Shown here one piece after another: positions 11,382 to 19,966 of a DNA stretch of 64,000 nt. The notes below the pieces were generated by a model. That model saw nothing but the letters and a program-made list of their open reading frames with translations, was not told the origin of the DNA and ran no database searches. The stretch's first letter is position 1. Each line of letters opens with the position of its first letter. Position numbers and translations under genes: made by a program. This DNA comes from Streptomyces aquilus (GTDB lineage: Bacteria; Actinomycetota; Actinomycetes; Streptomycetales; Streptomycetaceae), in the NCBI RefSeq assembly GCF_003955715.1, contig NZ_CP034463.1:5580001-5644000 (forward strand), given 5' to 3'.

Positions 11382-12578
11382 ATGAAGCACCGCATCGTCG
11401 TCCTGGGCGCCGGCTACGCCGGAGCGACCGCCGCCGGGCGCATCGCCCGCCGCCTGCGCCGCGAGGACGTCCGGATCACCCTCGTCAACGCCGAGCCCGA
11501 CTTCGTCGAACGCGTCCGCATGCACCAGCTGGCCACCGGACAGGAGCTGAAGCCGCGTCCGCTGGCGGACGTGTTCAAGGGCACGGGCGTCGAAGTCCGC
11601 ATCGCCCGCGTGACATCGGTCGACACCGACGCCAAGACGGTCACGGTCACCGCCGCCGGCACCGAAGACCGCCTGGAGTACGAGTACGACACCCTCGTCT
11701 ACGCCCTCGGCAGCGGCTGGACCGACCAGGGCGTCCCCGGCGTCACCGACCACGCCCACCAGATCGCGAGCCGCCCCGGCGCGCTCCGGCTGCGCGAACG
11801 CCTCACCGAACTCACCGCCGGCGCCCCCGTGGTCGTCGTCGGCGGCGGCCTCACCGGCCTGGAACTCGCCACGGAGCTCGCCGAGTCGCGGCCCGACCTG
11901 GACATCGCGCTCGTCGCCCGCGACGGCCTCGGCGCCTGGCTGTCCCCGAAGGGCCGGGCCCACGTCCGCAAGGTCGCCGAGGACCTCGGCATCACGGTCC
12001 ACGAGCACACGACGGTGACCGCGGTGGAGGCGGACGCGGTGCGGACGGACGCCGGCGAGCTCCCGGCCGCGGTGACGATCTGGACGGCGGGCTTCGCGGT
12101 CCACCCGCTGGCCGCGGCGACGTCGTTGAAGGTCACCGACACCGGCCGCATCATCGTCGACGCCACCATGCGCTCGGTCTCGCACCCCGACGTGTACGCC
12201 ATCGGCGACGCCGCGTACGCCCTGGGCCACAACGACAAGCCCCTGCGCATGTCCTGCGCCTCGGGCATCCCGGCCGCCTGGCACGCGGCGGATGTGATCG
12301 CCGCCCGCCTCACCGGCACGAAGGTGCCCCACACCGTGATCGGCTATACCCACCAGTGCATCAGCCTGGGCCGCAACCAGGGCCTCATCCAGATGGTGAC
12401 CCCCGACGACACGGTGAAGGACCGCGCCTGGACGGGCCGCGGCGCCGCCCGCTACAAGGAACTCATCTGCAAGGGGGCGTACTGGTCGGTGGCGAAGCCG
12501 GTGATGTATCCGGTGCGGCGGCGGAAGGTTGTGGGGCAGCGGGTCGGGGGGCGCGCGTTTGACGCTACCTCTGCGTGA
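11382..12578 (+). CDS. NAD(P)/FAD-dependent oxidoreductase (NDH-2-like)
   Basis: The 398-residue protein has an N-terminal FAD-binding GxGxxG (VVLGAGYAGATAAG, residues 6-18), a second dinucleotide site (VVVVGGGLTGLELATELAE, about 147-165) and a FAD-contacting YAIGDAAYA segment near 283. This is the pyridine-nucleotide disulphide reductase / type II NADH dehydrogenase architecture, without an obvious redox-active cysteine pair. AGGAG precedes the ATG. It follows the SigJ-like sigma gene and has a repeat-rich leader, so sigma-dependent induction is likely. Its last 14 bp overlap the convergent DUF397 gene. Confidence 0.85.
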   Translation: MKHRIVVLGAGYAGATAAGRIARRLRREDVRITLVNAEPDFVERVRMHQLATGQELKPRPLADVFKGTGVEVRIARVTSVDTDAKTVTVTAAGTEDRLEYEYDTLVYALGSGWTDQGVPGVTDHAHQIASRPGALRLRERLTELTAGAPVVVVGGGLTGLELATELAESRPDLDIALVARDGLGAWLSPKGRAHVRKVAEDLGITVHEHTTVTAVEADAVRTDAGELPAAVTIWTAGFAVHPLAAATSLKVTDTGRIIVDATMRSVSHPDVYAIGDAAYALGHNDKPLRMSCASGIPAAWHAADVIAARLTGTKVPHTVIGYTHQCISLGRNQGLIQMVTPDDTVKDRAWTGRGAARYKELICKGAYWSVAKPVMYPVRRRKVVGQRVGGRAFDATSA

Positions 12579-12741
12579 CGAAGGCGGCCCAGGCGGCGGG
12601 GGTGACCTTGAGGTGGGGGGTGGTGGGGGTCTTGGAGTCGCGGATGTGGACGGTGGCCGGCTGGACGGCCACCTCCACGCAGGCGCCGCCTTCACCACTG
12701 CTGTAGCTGGACTTGAACCACGTGAGTTCGGTGTCGCTCAT
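12565..12741 (-). CDS. DUF397 small protein
   Basis: The 58-residue protein has the family signature: WFKSSYSSGEGGACVEVA near the start, VHIRDSKTP in the middle, and LKVTPAAWAAFV at the end. DUF397 proteins are partners of DUF5753 helix-turn-helix regulators in actinobacteria (the Scr1-type toxin-antitoxin-like pairs). The ATG overlaps the stop of the upstream HTH gene as ATGA, so the two are translationally coupled. Confidence 0.9.
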   Translation of the reverse strand: MSDTELTWFKSSYSSGEGGACVEVAVQPATVHIRDSKTPTTPHLKVTPAAWAAFVTQR

Positions 12742-13576
12742 CGCTCTCCCAGAAGACTGTCCAACAGGTCCCTGGTGTCTTCCTCGTTGAGGGCCTGCGT
12801 CCGCAGCATCGCATACTTCTGGGCCACGATCCCCACCTCGTCGGGATCGGCGATCAAGGTGCTGCCACGCTGGGTCTCGCTGTACGCGAGCCGCTGGTGC
12901 TCGGGGGTTTCCAGCAGGACGAGGGGGCCTTCGAGACCCGCGTGTGAAGTGCGGCCCAGCGGAAGGATCTGCACGGTGAGGCCCGGCAGTTCGGAGTACT
13001 CCAGCAGGTGCCGCACCTGGTCCACATACACGTCCTCGCCGCCCAACCGGTCCCGGAGCACCGCTTCCCAGATGACGAAGCTCGCCATCGGCGGCGCCTT
13101 GCGGTGCAGGATGTCCCGCCGCTCGATGCGCTTGGCGACCAACTGCTCGATCTCGTCCTCGTCATAGAGCGGCACGCGGTTGCGGAACACCGCCCGCGCG
13201 TACCCCTCCGTCTGCAACAGGCCGGGCACCACCAGGCTCTCGTACCACGAGATGGCAATGGCCTCCTGCTCCCGGTCCAGGTACTCCTCCGCCCACTGCG
13301 GTACGAGATCCACCTCCGGCAAATGCCTGAGCGCCGCCGCCAACGCCCCTTGGTGTCGAGGAAGTCATCCAACTGCTCGGCGAGATCCGGCTTCAACCGC
13401 CGTCTGCCCTGCTCGATCGACGCGATCGTCTCCTCGCCGATGACGAACTCGTCCCCCAGCGACCTCTGCGTATATCCGGCGGCCGTACGGAACACGGCGA
13501 GCAGCGCGCCCACCATCCGCATCGCCGACGCGTTCCTGCGTGCCTGCCGTGACCGTGGCCCTGTCGTCGTCCCCAT
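12738..13576 (-). pseudogene. Helix-turn-helix/DUF5753 regulator with a single-base frameshift
   Basis: The HTH half (MGTTTGPRSRQARRN..., with SLGDEFVIGEETIASIEQGRR) runs from 13576 to about 13347. The DUF5753 half (ALAAALRHLPEVDLVPQWAEEYLDREQEAI... to LLDSLLGER) continues in another frame to 12738. Adding one G to the minus-strand run GGGG (plus-strand C-run 13346-13349) would restore a continuous ~280-residue protein reading DTKG-ALAAALRHLPEVDL. This is either a real inactivating indel or a homopolymer sequencing error. The complete homologue at 43254 shows the normal architecture. The coupled DUF397 gene downstream is intact. Confidence 0.8.
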
Positions 13577-13655
13577 GGGTGAGAACTCCCCACTGATCCC
13601 CGTACGTTCACCATTGCCCACCCGTACAAACGAGTTGTACGGGTGGGTGTGCGGC

Positions 13656-16600
13656 TCACGGCCGAGTCAGCTTCGGCGCGCCCTTGGGGGGACGGCGCCA
13701 CCTGCGGTTGTCGAGGGTGTGCTGGGTGGCCGGATGGTTCTCTCCGAGTACCTGGAATTGGCGGTCGAGGGTGTCCACGCGGAGGTCTTCCGCCTCCGCC
13801 TGCCGGCCGAGGGCCGCGAAGTCCACGGCGAGGTTGTTGGCGGAGTGCAGGGTGTCGGGGTGGTCACGGCCGAGCACCCCCCGCTGGATGATCAGGTTCT
13901 TCTCCCCGAGGTCAGCCGCCTCTTGGTACCGGCCGAGGGCCGCCAGGTCGAAGGCGAGATTGGTGGCGGTACGCAGCGTGTCGGGGTGCTCCACGCCGAA
14001 CTCGCTCCGCTGCCGGTCGTGGAGCTCCGCGTCCACGACGTACGCGTCCTCGTGGGCACCCATGGCGGAATAGGCGTGCGCCAGATAGCCGGCAGCCGCC
14101 AGGGTGTCCGCGTCCTCGACGCCCAGCTCCCGTTTCCAGGTCTCGTACAGGTCCTCCAGCCTGGGCAGTGCCTCGGCGAAATCGCCGAGGTTCATCAGGT
14201 ACCAGCAGGCCTCGAGCGTCGCGAGCCGCGCGCGATCGGTGACGACGTCGCTCGGGGCGATGGCCAGGTAATGGGGCAACAGGTCACGCCAGCGCTGCCC
14301 GGCGTCCGGGGAGTCGTCGTCGGGGGCCATGTTGGCCAGCAGCTGGCTGGCGAATGTGGCCGCCGGGCCCCGTGTCGCGTCGGTGAGCTGGTCGCGCAGG
14401 ACGGCCTGGGTCAGCCGGGCCATCTGGGTACTGCCTCCGGAGACCCGAGCCAGCCCCACCCGCTCGACCGTCATCAGAAGCTGTCGGAAGTCGTATGGGG
14501 TGGACCCCAGGGCGGACGGCGTCAGAGGAAGCGCCTCGGGGGCGAGCAGCGAGCACGCCCGCACCAGGAGGGCGGCTCCGGGGCTCTCCTCGGCCAGTTT
14601 GGTCGTGCTCTTCGCCAGCTCGGCGGCCAGGGATCCCTTGTAGTCGGGTGGCCCGCCGTCCTGGAGTGTTTCCGCGACGCGGTGCCTGAGCAGGCCCAGG
14701 TATTCGTTCGGAGGGAAGAGGTACAGAGCCTCCGTGGCCTGGGCCAGCGCGAGCGGCAGGCAGTCCAGCGCATCGGCCAGGGCTGCCGCGTCCTGAGGGG
14801 TCAGGTCGGGACTGCGGGAGGTCAACAGGGTGACCGCGTCCGCGCTGGGCAGGACAGGGACGTCGAGCGTCGTGGCGACCTGATGCCAGCGCGGATTGCG
14901 AGAAGTGATCAGCACGTGTCCCTCACCGCTCGGCAGATGTCTGGTCAGGTCGGTCGGCTTCTTGACGTCATCGAAGATCAACAGCCATCGCGACAGCCTG
15001 CGCAACTCCTGATGGAGGGCGCGCACGGCTGCGGGAGGTGAGGTGTCGGACCGCGCGCAGCCGAGGGCCACCGCGAGATCCGCCAGACTGCGGTCCCGGT
15101 TCTCGCCCGCCGGTACATGCCAGACCAGGTCGTACTCACCGCTGAACCGGTGCGCGTACTCGAAGGCCGACTGGGTCTTGCCCACCCCGCACGGCCCGGT
15201 CAGCGCCAACGGCGCCGCGGCGTCCACCAGCCTGGCCTTGATCTGCGGCAGCAGGTCATCCCGCCCGATGAAGCCGGCGTTGCGCGTGGGGACGTTCCAC
15301 ACGGTCGGCTGGCCCGCCCGTGTCACCGCCGTGCCTGACGCCGGGAACACGGGCGGAGTCCTGGGCATGCCGCTCGGGTTGGCGACCGCCCGGAGCAGCG
15401 CCTCCCGCGCTTCCCGCTCGTCCACGCCGAACAGGTCGGTGTACCCGTGCCGTTGCAGAGATGCCGACATCTCGATCTCGTCGAGGCGCACCGGAACGAA
15501 CTTGTCCGGAGCCGCCAGCAGCGCCGACGACCATTCGCCGAACACCGCGCCCTCGTTGGCGAGCGCAGCGGAGTACAAGACCACGACCCGGTCCTCGGGC
15601 GGCAGCCTCATGAGAGTCGCGAGGAGGCTGTCCTCCTGCCGGCCCGGCCACTCCTGGTCGACTTCGTACCCAGCCTCCCGCAGGGTCCAGGCAACCCACT
15701 CCCCCCACGCGCTGTCCGCTGTCGAACGGACCACGAACACGCGCCCTCGACCCGATGAAGACGCACCGTCCAAACCCGCGGAAAGAGAGTCCGACCGAAC
15801 CCGCGCCGAGATTCCCCGCGCGACCTCCGCCAACTGATCCTCCGCAAGGCCGTACGACGGCAGCGCCTGCACCAGGGACGGCAGTTCACGCAGCACCCGC
15901 GTCGAGCCGACCACCGGGAACACCGTGCGGTCCGACTGCTCGTCCAGCGTCTGCCGCAGGAAGTAGTTCAGCTCGTCCCGGTGCCAGGAATCCACCGAGT
16001 CGCGGGCCAGCAGGACGAGATGGCGGCTTTTGTCGATGACCGACCGAAGGCCCTCGCGTGGGCCGGCGTCCGGCTGTAGTGCCGAGAAGCTGGACAGGCC
16101 CGACTCCGCCAGCAGTGCCCCGAGCCTGGCGGCCTCGTTCTCCGTCTTCGGCGTAGCGCTGATGAAGAAGTCGTACGCGTAGTGCCCACCCCGCCGTCCC
16201 GTCCGGATCGCCGCGTCCACATACGCGTCGCGGCTCTCCGTGAACAGCCGCGCGTCTTCCAGGTTGCGGGCGATCAGCGCGGCGATCGACGCGATGCTGT
16301 GGCTGATCAGCTGGGGGTTGCGGAAGTCCTCGGTGACGACCGGGAGGTCCTCGCCGAAGGACCAGTACGCGGAGTAGGGGACCGTGCAGTTGTCGAGGAC
16401 CCGTTCGACGGGGGAGCCGTCGGGGACCCAGGCGTCGTAGCTGGACCTGAGTTCGCCGCGCAGCTTCTCGCGCCATTCGGCGGCCCGTTCGTACTCCTCG
16501 CTCATGTCGAAGCGGCAGAGGAGGGGCAGGGTGAGGAGGCGTGAGCGGTCGTACGGGAGGGTGTTTCGGGTGACGGAGGCTCGGCGTACTACGTCCAGGA

Positions 16601-17138
16601 CACCGTCGAGGTTCTGCTGGTTCGCCGTGAACACGTAGGCCAGGATGTGCGGCAGCTGGGCGGTGCAGATGCCGCCGGAGTCCGAGATCCCGGTGCGGCT
16701 GTCGACGAGGATCACGTCGTAGGAGTCGAGCCAGCGCTCCCGCCAGCCCTCCAGCACATTGCCGAAGTCGTGCTCCAGGTACAGCTGTTCCCAGTCGATG
16801 CTCTGGAGCTTGGGGACGTAGTCGTTGCCGACGCCTCCGGCGGCGATCAGGTCGAGCCTCGCCCCGTCATCCAGGGTGACCGGTGTGATGTGGTCGAGCG
16901 CGCCGACGCGTTCCCCCTCGCGTACGGCGAGCGCCATGTCGGTCAGGCCGGTGGCGGGGACGTCCATGTACGGGCGGAAGTAGTAGTGCAGGCCGGGGGC
17001 TTCCAGGTCCCAGTCGATACAGAGGACCCGGTAGCCCCATTGAGCCAGCAGGACGGCGGAGTTGGAGAGCAGGAAGCTTCGTCCCACGCCGCCTTTGTAG
17101 GAGTAGAAGGTCGCGATCCGGCCCTGGCTCATCGTCAT
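13656..17138 (-). CDS. KGGVGR ATPase - double TIR - NB-ARC - TPR protein (FxSxx-COOH-type TPR family)
   Basis: The 1160-residue protein is a multi-domain STAND-type protein. Residues about 1-300 are a ParA/MinD-like ATPase with a variant Walker motif KGGVGRS (15-21), DWDLEAPGLHYYF and VDSRTGISDSGG. A first TIR-like domain (YDFFISATPK...SWHRDELNYFL) covers about 318-440, and a second (RVFVVRSTADSAWGEWV...VVLYSAALANEGAVFGEW) about 465-600. An NB-ARC ATPase follows (GFIGRDDLLPQI, Walker A TGPCGVGKT near 649, LLIFDDV near 715). The C-terminus (about 960-1160) has kinesin-light-chain-like TPRs with the EHPDTLRTATNLA pattern. The ATG shares one base with the stop of the upstream TIR gene (TGATG). 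The architecture resembles NLR-like immune or signalling sensors. No FxSxx peptide or radical-SAM gene is adjacent. Confidence 0.85.
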   Translation of the reverse strand: MTMSQGRIATFYSYKGGVGRSFLLSNSAVLLAQWGYRVLCIDWDLEAPGLHYYFRPYMDVPATGLTDMALAVREGERVGALDHITPVTLDDGARLDLIAAGGVGNDYVPKLQSIDWEQLYLEHDFGNVLEGWRERWLDSYDVILVDSRTGISDSGGICTAQLPHILAYVFTANQQNLDGVLDVVRRASVTRNTLPYDRSRLLTLPLLCRFDMSEEYERAAEWREKLRGELRSSYDAWVPDGSPVERVLDNCTVPYSAYWSFGEDLPVVTEDFRNPQLISHSIASIAALIARNLEDARLFTESRDAYVDAAIRTGRRGGHYAYDFFISATPKTENEAARLGALLAESGLSSFSALQPDAGPREGLRSVIDKSRHLVLLARDSVDSWHRDELNYFLRQTLDEQSDRTVFPVVGSTRVLRELPSLVQALPSYGLAEDQLAEVARGISARVRSDSLSAGLDGASSSGRGRVFVVRSTADSAWGEWVAWTLREAGYEVDQEWPGRQEDSLLATLMRLPPEDRVVVLYSAALANEGAVFGEWSSALLAAPDKFVPVRLDEIEMSASLQRHGYTDLFGVDEREAREALLRAVANPSGMPRTPPVFPASGTAVTRAGQPTVWNVPTRNAGFIGRDDLLPQIKARLVDAAAPLALTGPCGVGKTQSAFEYAHRFSGEYDLVWHVPAGENRDRSLADLAVALGCARSDTSPPAAVRALHQELRRLSRWLLIFDDVKKPTDLTRHLPSGEGHVLITSRNPRWHQVATTLDVPVLPSADAVTLLTSRSPDLTPQDAAALADALDCLPLALAQATEALYLFPPNEYLGLLRHRVAETLQDGGPPDYKGSLAAELAKSTTKLAEESPGAALLVRACSLLAPEALPLTPSALGSTPYDFRQLLMTVERVGLARVSGGSTQMARLTQAVLRDQLTDATRGPAATFASQLLANMAPDDDSPDAGQRWRDLLPHYLAIAPSDVVTDRARLATLEACWYLMNLGDFAEALPRLEDLYETWKRELGVEDADTLAAAGYLAHAYSAMGAHEDAYVVDAELHDRQRSEFGVEHPDTLRTATNLAFDLAALGRYQEAADLGEKNLIIQRGVLGRDHPDTLHSANNLAVDFAALGRQAEAEDLRVDTLDRQFQVLGENHPATQHTLDNRRWRRPPKGAPKLTRP

Positions 17139-17725
17139 CACAGCCTCGGGACGGAACGCTGGGGGGACTCCGCGTGCGCTGCGGGGCGGACGACCGGCCA
17201 GCCCTCCTGCCACTCGGGGGCGCAGGCCAGACAGGCCGCGACCTCCTCGGCGACGGTGCGCATCCGGTCCTGGAAGGCGAGATAGGCGGGGGTGTCCCGG
17301 AACTGGGGTCCGTCGTAGCCGTACTTGGTGAGTTCCTTGTACTGCTGGATCTTCTGGGCCTCCTCCGGGAAGTGCTCGCCGTCCATGAAGTTGATCGGGT
17401 AGACGAGCGTCGGCGCCTGACCGTTGACCTGCGACAGCGCCTCCTGGCGCAGCTGCATGCTCTTCCACTCCGCCATGCACCAGTCCGAACGGAAGTACGG
17501 CGGCGACCAGATGGCCACCAGACAGCGGCTGCGCAGCAGCGCCTGTTCGAGGCGGTCGGGCCAGGGCGAGCCCGCGGGTATCTCGAAGTCGACGAAGATG
17601 CGCGGGTCGGTGGGCAGCAAGTCCTCCAGGTACAGCTGGAGTTCGCGGCTGAAGTGGTTCTTCACCCAGTCCCGCACATGCCCTCTGTGGCTGTAACTGA
17701 TGAAGACGTCGTAGTCGTAGTCCAC
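17138..17725 (-). CDS. TIR-domain protein (FxsC-like)
   Basis: The 195-residue protein starts at a GTG preceded by GGAGGGGG. It shows the TIR strand A motif YDYDVFISYSHRG, a FVDFEIPAGSPWPDRLEQAL BB-loop region and SPPYFRSDWCMAEWKSM, with the Glu of the W-C-x-x-E motif that is catalytic in TIR NADases. It is the first gene of a two-gene operon and is translationally coupled to the large ATPase/TIR/NB-ARC/TPR protein. It may be the effector or an oligomerising partner of that sensor. A -10-like TAGATT lies at 17757-17762 on the minus strand. Confidence 0.85.
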   Translation of the reverse strand: MDYDYDVFISYSHRGHVRDWVKNHFSRELQLYLEDLLPTDPRIFVDFEIPAGSPWPDRLEQALLRSRCLVAIWSPPYFRSDWCMAEWKSMQLRQEALSQVNGQAPTLVYPINFMDGEHFPEEAQKIQQYKELTKYGYDGPQFRDTPAYLAFQDRMRTVAEEVAACLACAPEWQEGWPVVRPAAHAESPQRSVPRL

Positions 17726-17762
17726 CGTGCCCCCTCCGGCGTGCCGCACGGCGCCAAATCTA

Positions 17763-17799
17763 GGGCAGGAAGGCCGGACACGTCCTGACCTTCCTGCCC
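17763..17799 (-). terminator. Hairpin terminator after the pectate-lyase-like gene
   Basis: GGGCAGGAAGG (17763-17773) pairs perfectly with CCTTCCTGCCC (17789-17799) over a 15-nt loop, downstream of the minus-strand gene ending at 17816. It insulates the TIR operon. Confidence 0.7.
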
Positions 17800-17815
17800 C
17801 GGGGTACGGACAGTC

Positions 17816-19420
17816 CTACAGCGTGACCTGCTTGCCGCCGAACGTCACCACCAAGCTCCCGTTCGACGCGAAGGACCAGCCCAGGGCGCCCGTGTACGAG
17901 GCGCAGCGGGAGCCGTTCGTGCCGGACCAGAACTGGTTGGAGCTGTCGGCGTCGCCGGCGTAGCGGTCGTTGGCGCCGCTGTCGCAGGACGTGTTGGAGC
18001 GGAAGACCGAGGTGCCGGTCTCGAAGTTGAAGTTGCGTTCGGTGTTGGCGACGGCCACGTTGCTCGTGATGGTCATCGAGCCCGGGTTGCTGTTGTACGT
18101 GAACCCGTGGTGGCCGTTGCCGTAGGCGATGCTGTGCTGGACGACGTGGTTGACCGCGATGGAGTCGCCGCCGAGCTTGTAGCCGTTGCGGTCGCCGTTG
18201 CCGGACTGGGAGCCGTCGGTGAGCTTGCCGTTGTCGTAGGAGAGGGAGTACTCGATGGTCACCGGGCCGATCGCGCCGGTGTCCGTCTTGGTGTAGAGGT
18301 CCCAGCCGTCGTCGATGTTGTTGTGGGACACCGCGTAGCGGAAGACGTTGCCGGTACCCGTCGTCAGCTTCGCGGCGAAGCCGTCCGCGTCCTCGCCGTC
18401 GGAGTCGGCGTTGTCGTGCGACTCGGCGCTGAGGACGAGGTTGTTGGACGGCCACTGGCTGCTCGGCGTGGAGGAGGCGATGCGGCCCAACTGGAGTCCG
18501 GTGTCGCGGTTGTAGCGGGTCACCGTGCGTTCGATGACGTTGTTGCTGCCGCCGACGTAGATGCCGTTGTCGCCCGCGCGCTCGACGACGAGGCCGTAGA
18601 TCTTCCAGTAGTTGGCGAACAGCTGGAGCCCGCGGTTCGTCGAACTCTCGCTCTGGGCCGCGAAGTTGAGGACCGGCGTCTCGCCGGGGTACGCCGAGAG
18701 GAGGGTGCGGGCGGTGGAGGTGCCGTTGTTGCCGGCCGGGATCGTGATGGTGGACGAGTAGGTGTATGTCCCGCCGCGCATGTAGATCGTGCCGCCCGCC
18801 GCGATACGGCTGATCGCCGACGTCAGCGTCGTCGGCGCGGACGCCGTGCCGGCCGCGCTGTCCGTGCCGGTGGGCGAGACGTACAGGGCCGTGGCGGAGG
18901 GCGGGGTGGTGGTGCCGGACGTCGCCACGTCGATGTAGTCGATGTTGGCCAGGCCGCCCGCGCCGGTCGGGTTGAGGCGGATGGTGTTGCTGCCCGCCGT
19001 CACCGGCACGGTGAACGTCTTCGTCGCCCAGGTCGTCCACGCCCCCGTGCCCTCGAAGGAGGCCGAGGCGGCGGTCGTGCCGTTGACGACGACGTCCGTG
19101 GCGCGGGCCGTGGTGGTGCCGTTGGCGAAGCGGACGCTGACGGTCGCGGTGCCCGCGGTGGCGGCGGAGACGGTGAACTGGTTGTAGGCGCCGGAGGCGT
19201 TGGTGCCGTTGCAGTAGCCGCTGCCGGAGTAGCCGGTCCATTCCGTCTCGACGGCGCCGGTGCAGACCGCGGGTGCGGTCTCGGCTTCGTAGCGGGTGGT
19301 GGCGGCGTGCGCGGTGGTGCCGGACAGGGCGACCAGGGTGCCGGCGAGGAGGCCGACGGTGGCGACCGCGGATGACGCGGCGGCCAGAGGTCTCGTGCGA
19401 GGAGTGGAGAACTTGGTCAT
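17816..19420 (-). CDS. Secreted right-handed beta-helix protein with N-terminal CBM (pectate lyase PL9-like)
   Basis: The 534-residue protein has a Sec signal peptide ending AHA-ATTRYEAE. A CBM6/35-like module follows (about 40-165, YEAETAPAVCTGAVE, WTTWATKTFTVPVTAGSNTIRL, NIDYIDVA). A linker leads to a parallel beta-helix (about 178-534) with ISRIAAGGTIYMRGGTYTY and SHNNIDDGWDLYTKT. The D-D-G-W-D-LYTK stretch is typical of family 9 pectate lyases. It likely degrades plant pectin outside the cell. The region before the ATG reads CTCCTCCCC, which is anti-Shine-Dalgarno-like. The nearest purine-rich site (AAAGGG) is unusually far, about 13-14 nt upstream. Confidence 0.85.
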   Translation of the reverse strand: MTKFSTPRTRPLAAASSAVATVGLLAGTLVALSGTTAHAATTRYEAETAPAVCTGAVETEWTGYSGSGYCNGTNASGAYNQFTVSAATAGTATVSVRFANGTTTARATDVVVNGTTAASASFEGTGAWTTWATKTFTVPVTAGSNTIRLNPTGAGGLANIDYIDVATSGTTTPPSATALYVSPTGTDSAAGTASAPTTLTSAISRIAAGGTIYMRGGTYTYSSTITIPAGNNGTSTARTLLSAYPGETPVLNFAAQSESSTNRGLQLFANYWKIYGLVVERAGDNGIYVGGSNNVIERTVTRYNRDTGLQLGRIASSTPSSQWPSNNLVLSAESHDNADSDGEDADGFAAKLTTGTGNVFRYAVSHNNIDDGWDLYTKTDTGAIGPVTIEYSLSYDNGKLTDGSQSGNGDRNGYKLGGDSIAVNHVVQHSIAYGNGHHGFTYNSNPGSMTITSNVAVANTERNFNFETGTSVFRSNTSCDSGANDRYAGDADSSNQFWSGTNGSRCASYTGALGWSFASNGSLVVTFGGKQVTL

Positions 19421-19462
19421 GGGGAGGAGCCGTGCCCTTTCTGTCGCGGGTTGGGTGTGGTG

Positions 19463-19501
19463 GCAACGTGGCGGTTCGCGTGCAGGAACACGCCACGTTG
19501 C
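19463..19501. promoter_or_regulatory. 11-bp perfect inverted repeat in the pectate-lyase leader
   Basis: GCAACGTGGCG (19463-19473) is the exact reverse complement of CGCCACGTTGC (19491-19501), with a 17-nt spacer. It lies about 45-80 bp before the start codon and may be an operator or a leader hairpin. Confidence 0.55.
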
Positions 19502-19520
19502 GCAGCACCTCTTCCAGAGA

Positions 19521-19538
19521 GGGGAAAGCGCTTTCTCC
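19521..19538. promoter_or_regulatory. LacI-family-type operator GAAAGCGCTTTC
   Basis: A perfect 12-bp palindrome GAAAGCGCTTTC (19524-19535) with near-symmetrical flanks lies about 105 bp before the secreted lyase. A CG-centred palindrome of this kind is typical of LacI-family sugar repressors, which would couple the gene to oligosaccharide induction. Confidence 0.6.
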
Positions 19539-19624
19539 GGACCGTAAGGGCCTGCTCTGTACGCGTCAATAGACGTGTACGTGATTACCGTTCATGACCA
19601 TGAACGCAGGGGCGGTGACAGGGG

Positions 19625-19966
19625 TCAGCTGTCCTCGGCCTTGGGCGCCGCCTGCTGCACCACCTCGAAGGACCACAGCGTCGCCCCGGTGGACGCCGGC
19701 TTCGGCCGCTCGCCGCCCTCCGCGGCGCCGCCACCACCGCCGTGCGAGGCGCGCCCCGTCCCCGCCATCCACTTCTCGAAGTCCTCCTCACTGCGCCAGC
19801 GCGTGTACACGAGGTAGGTGTCGGTGCCCTCCACCGGGCGCAGCAGCTCGAACCACTCGAACCCGTCCGAGCCCTCCACCGCACCGGCCCGGGCGGCGAA
19901 CCGCCTCTCCAGGACCTCGCGCTGCTCTTCCGGAACGGTGAGAACGTTGATCTTGACGATGCTCAT
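19625..19966 (-). CDS. Antibiotic-biosynthesis-monooxygenase (ABM) domain protein
   Basis: The 113-residue protein is a ferredoxin-like ABM domain. MSIVKINVLTVPEEQREVLERRFA is strand 1 and helix 1, and DTYLVYTRWRSEEDFEKWM is the conserved second half found in HmoA/IsdG-like and ABM proteins. The last residues are a Gly-rich segment and a hydrophobic WSFEVVQQA. The ATG overlaps the stop of the upstream regulator (ATGA), so it is probably co-expressed with it. The substrate is unknown. Haem degradation or quinone chemistry are family precedents. Confidence 0.8.
   Translation of the reverse strand: MSIVKINVLTVPEEQREVLERRFAARAGAVEGSDGFEWFELLRPVEGTDTYLVYTRWRSEEDFEKWMAGTGRASHGGGGGAAEGGERPKPASTGATLWSFEVVQQAAPKAEDS

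Noticed and set aside
17139..17480. N-terminal extension of the large ATPase/TIR protein to 17480
   Set aside because: The extra 114 residues are the out-of-frame shadow of the TIR gene. The ATG at 17138 begins the conserved ATPase domain and is coupled to the TIR stop.
13656..17725. Complete FxSxx-COOH peptide system
   Set aside because: I looked for a short precursor ending in FxSxx and a radical-SAM gene around the TIR module and found neither. Only the TIR and TPR-type components are present.
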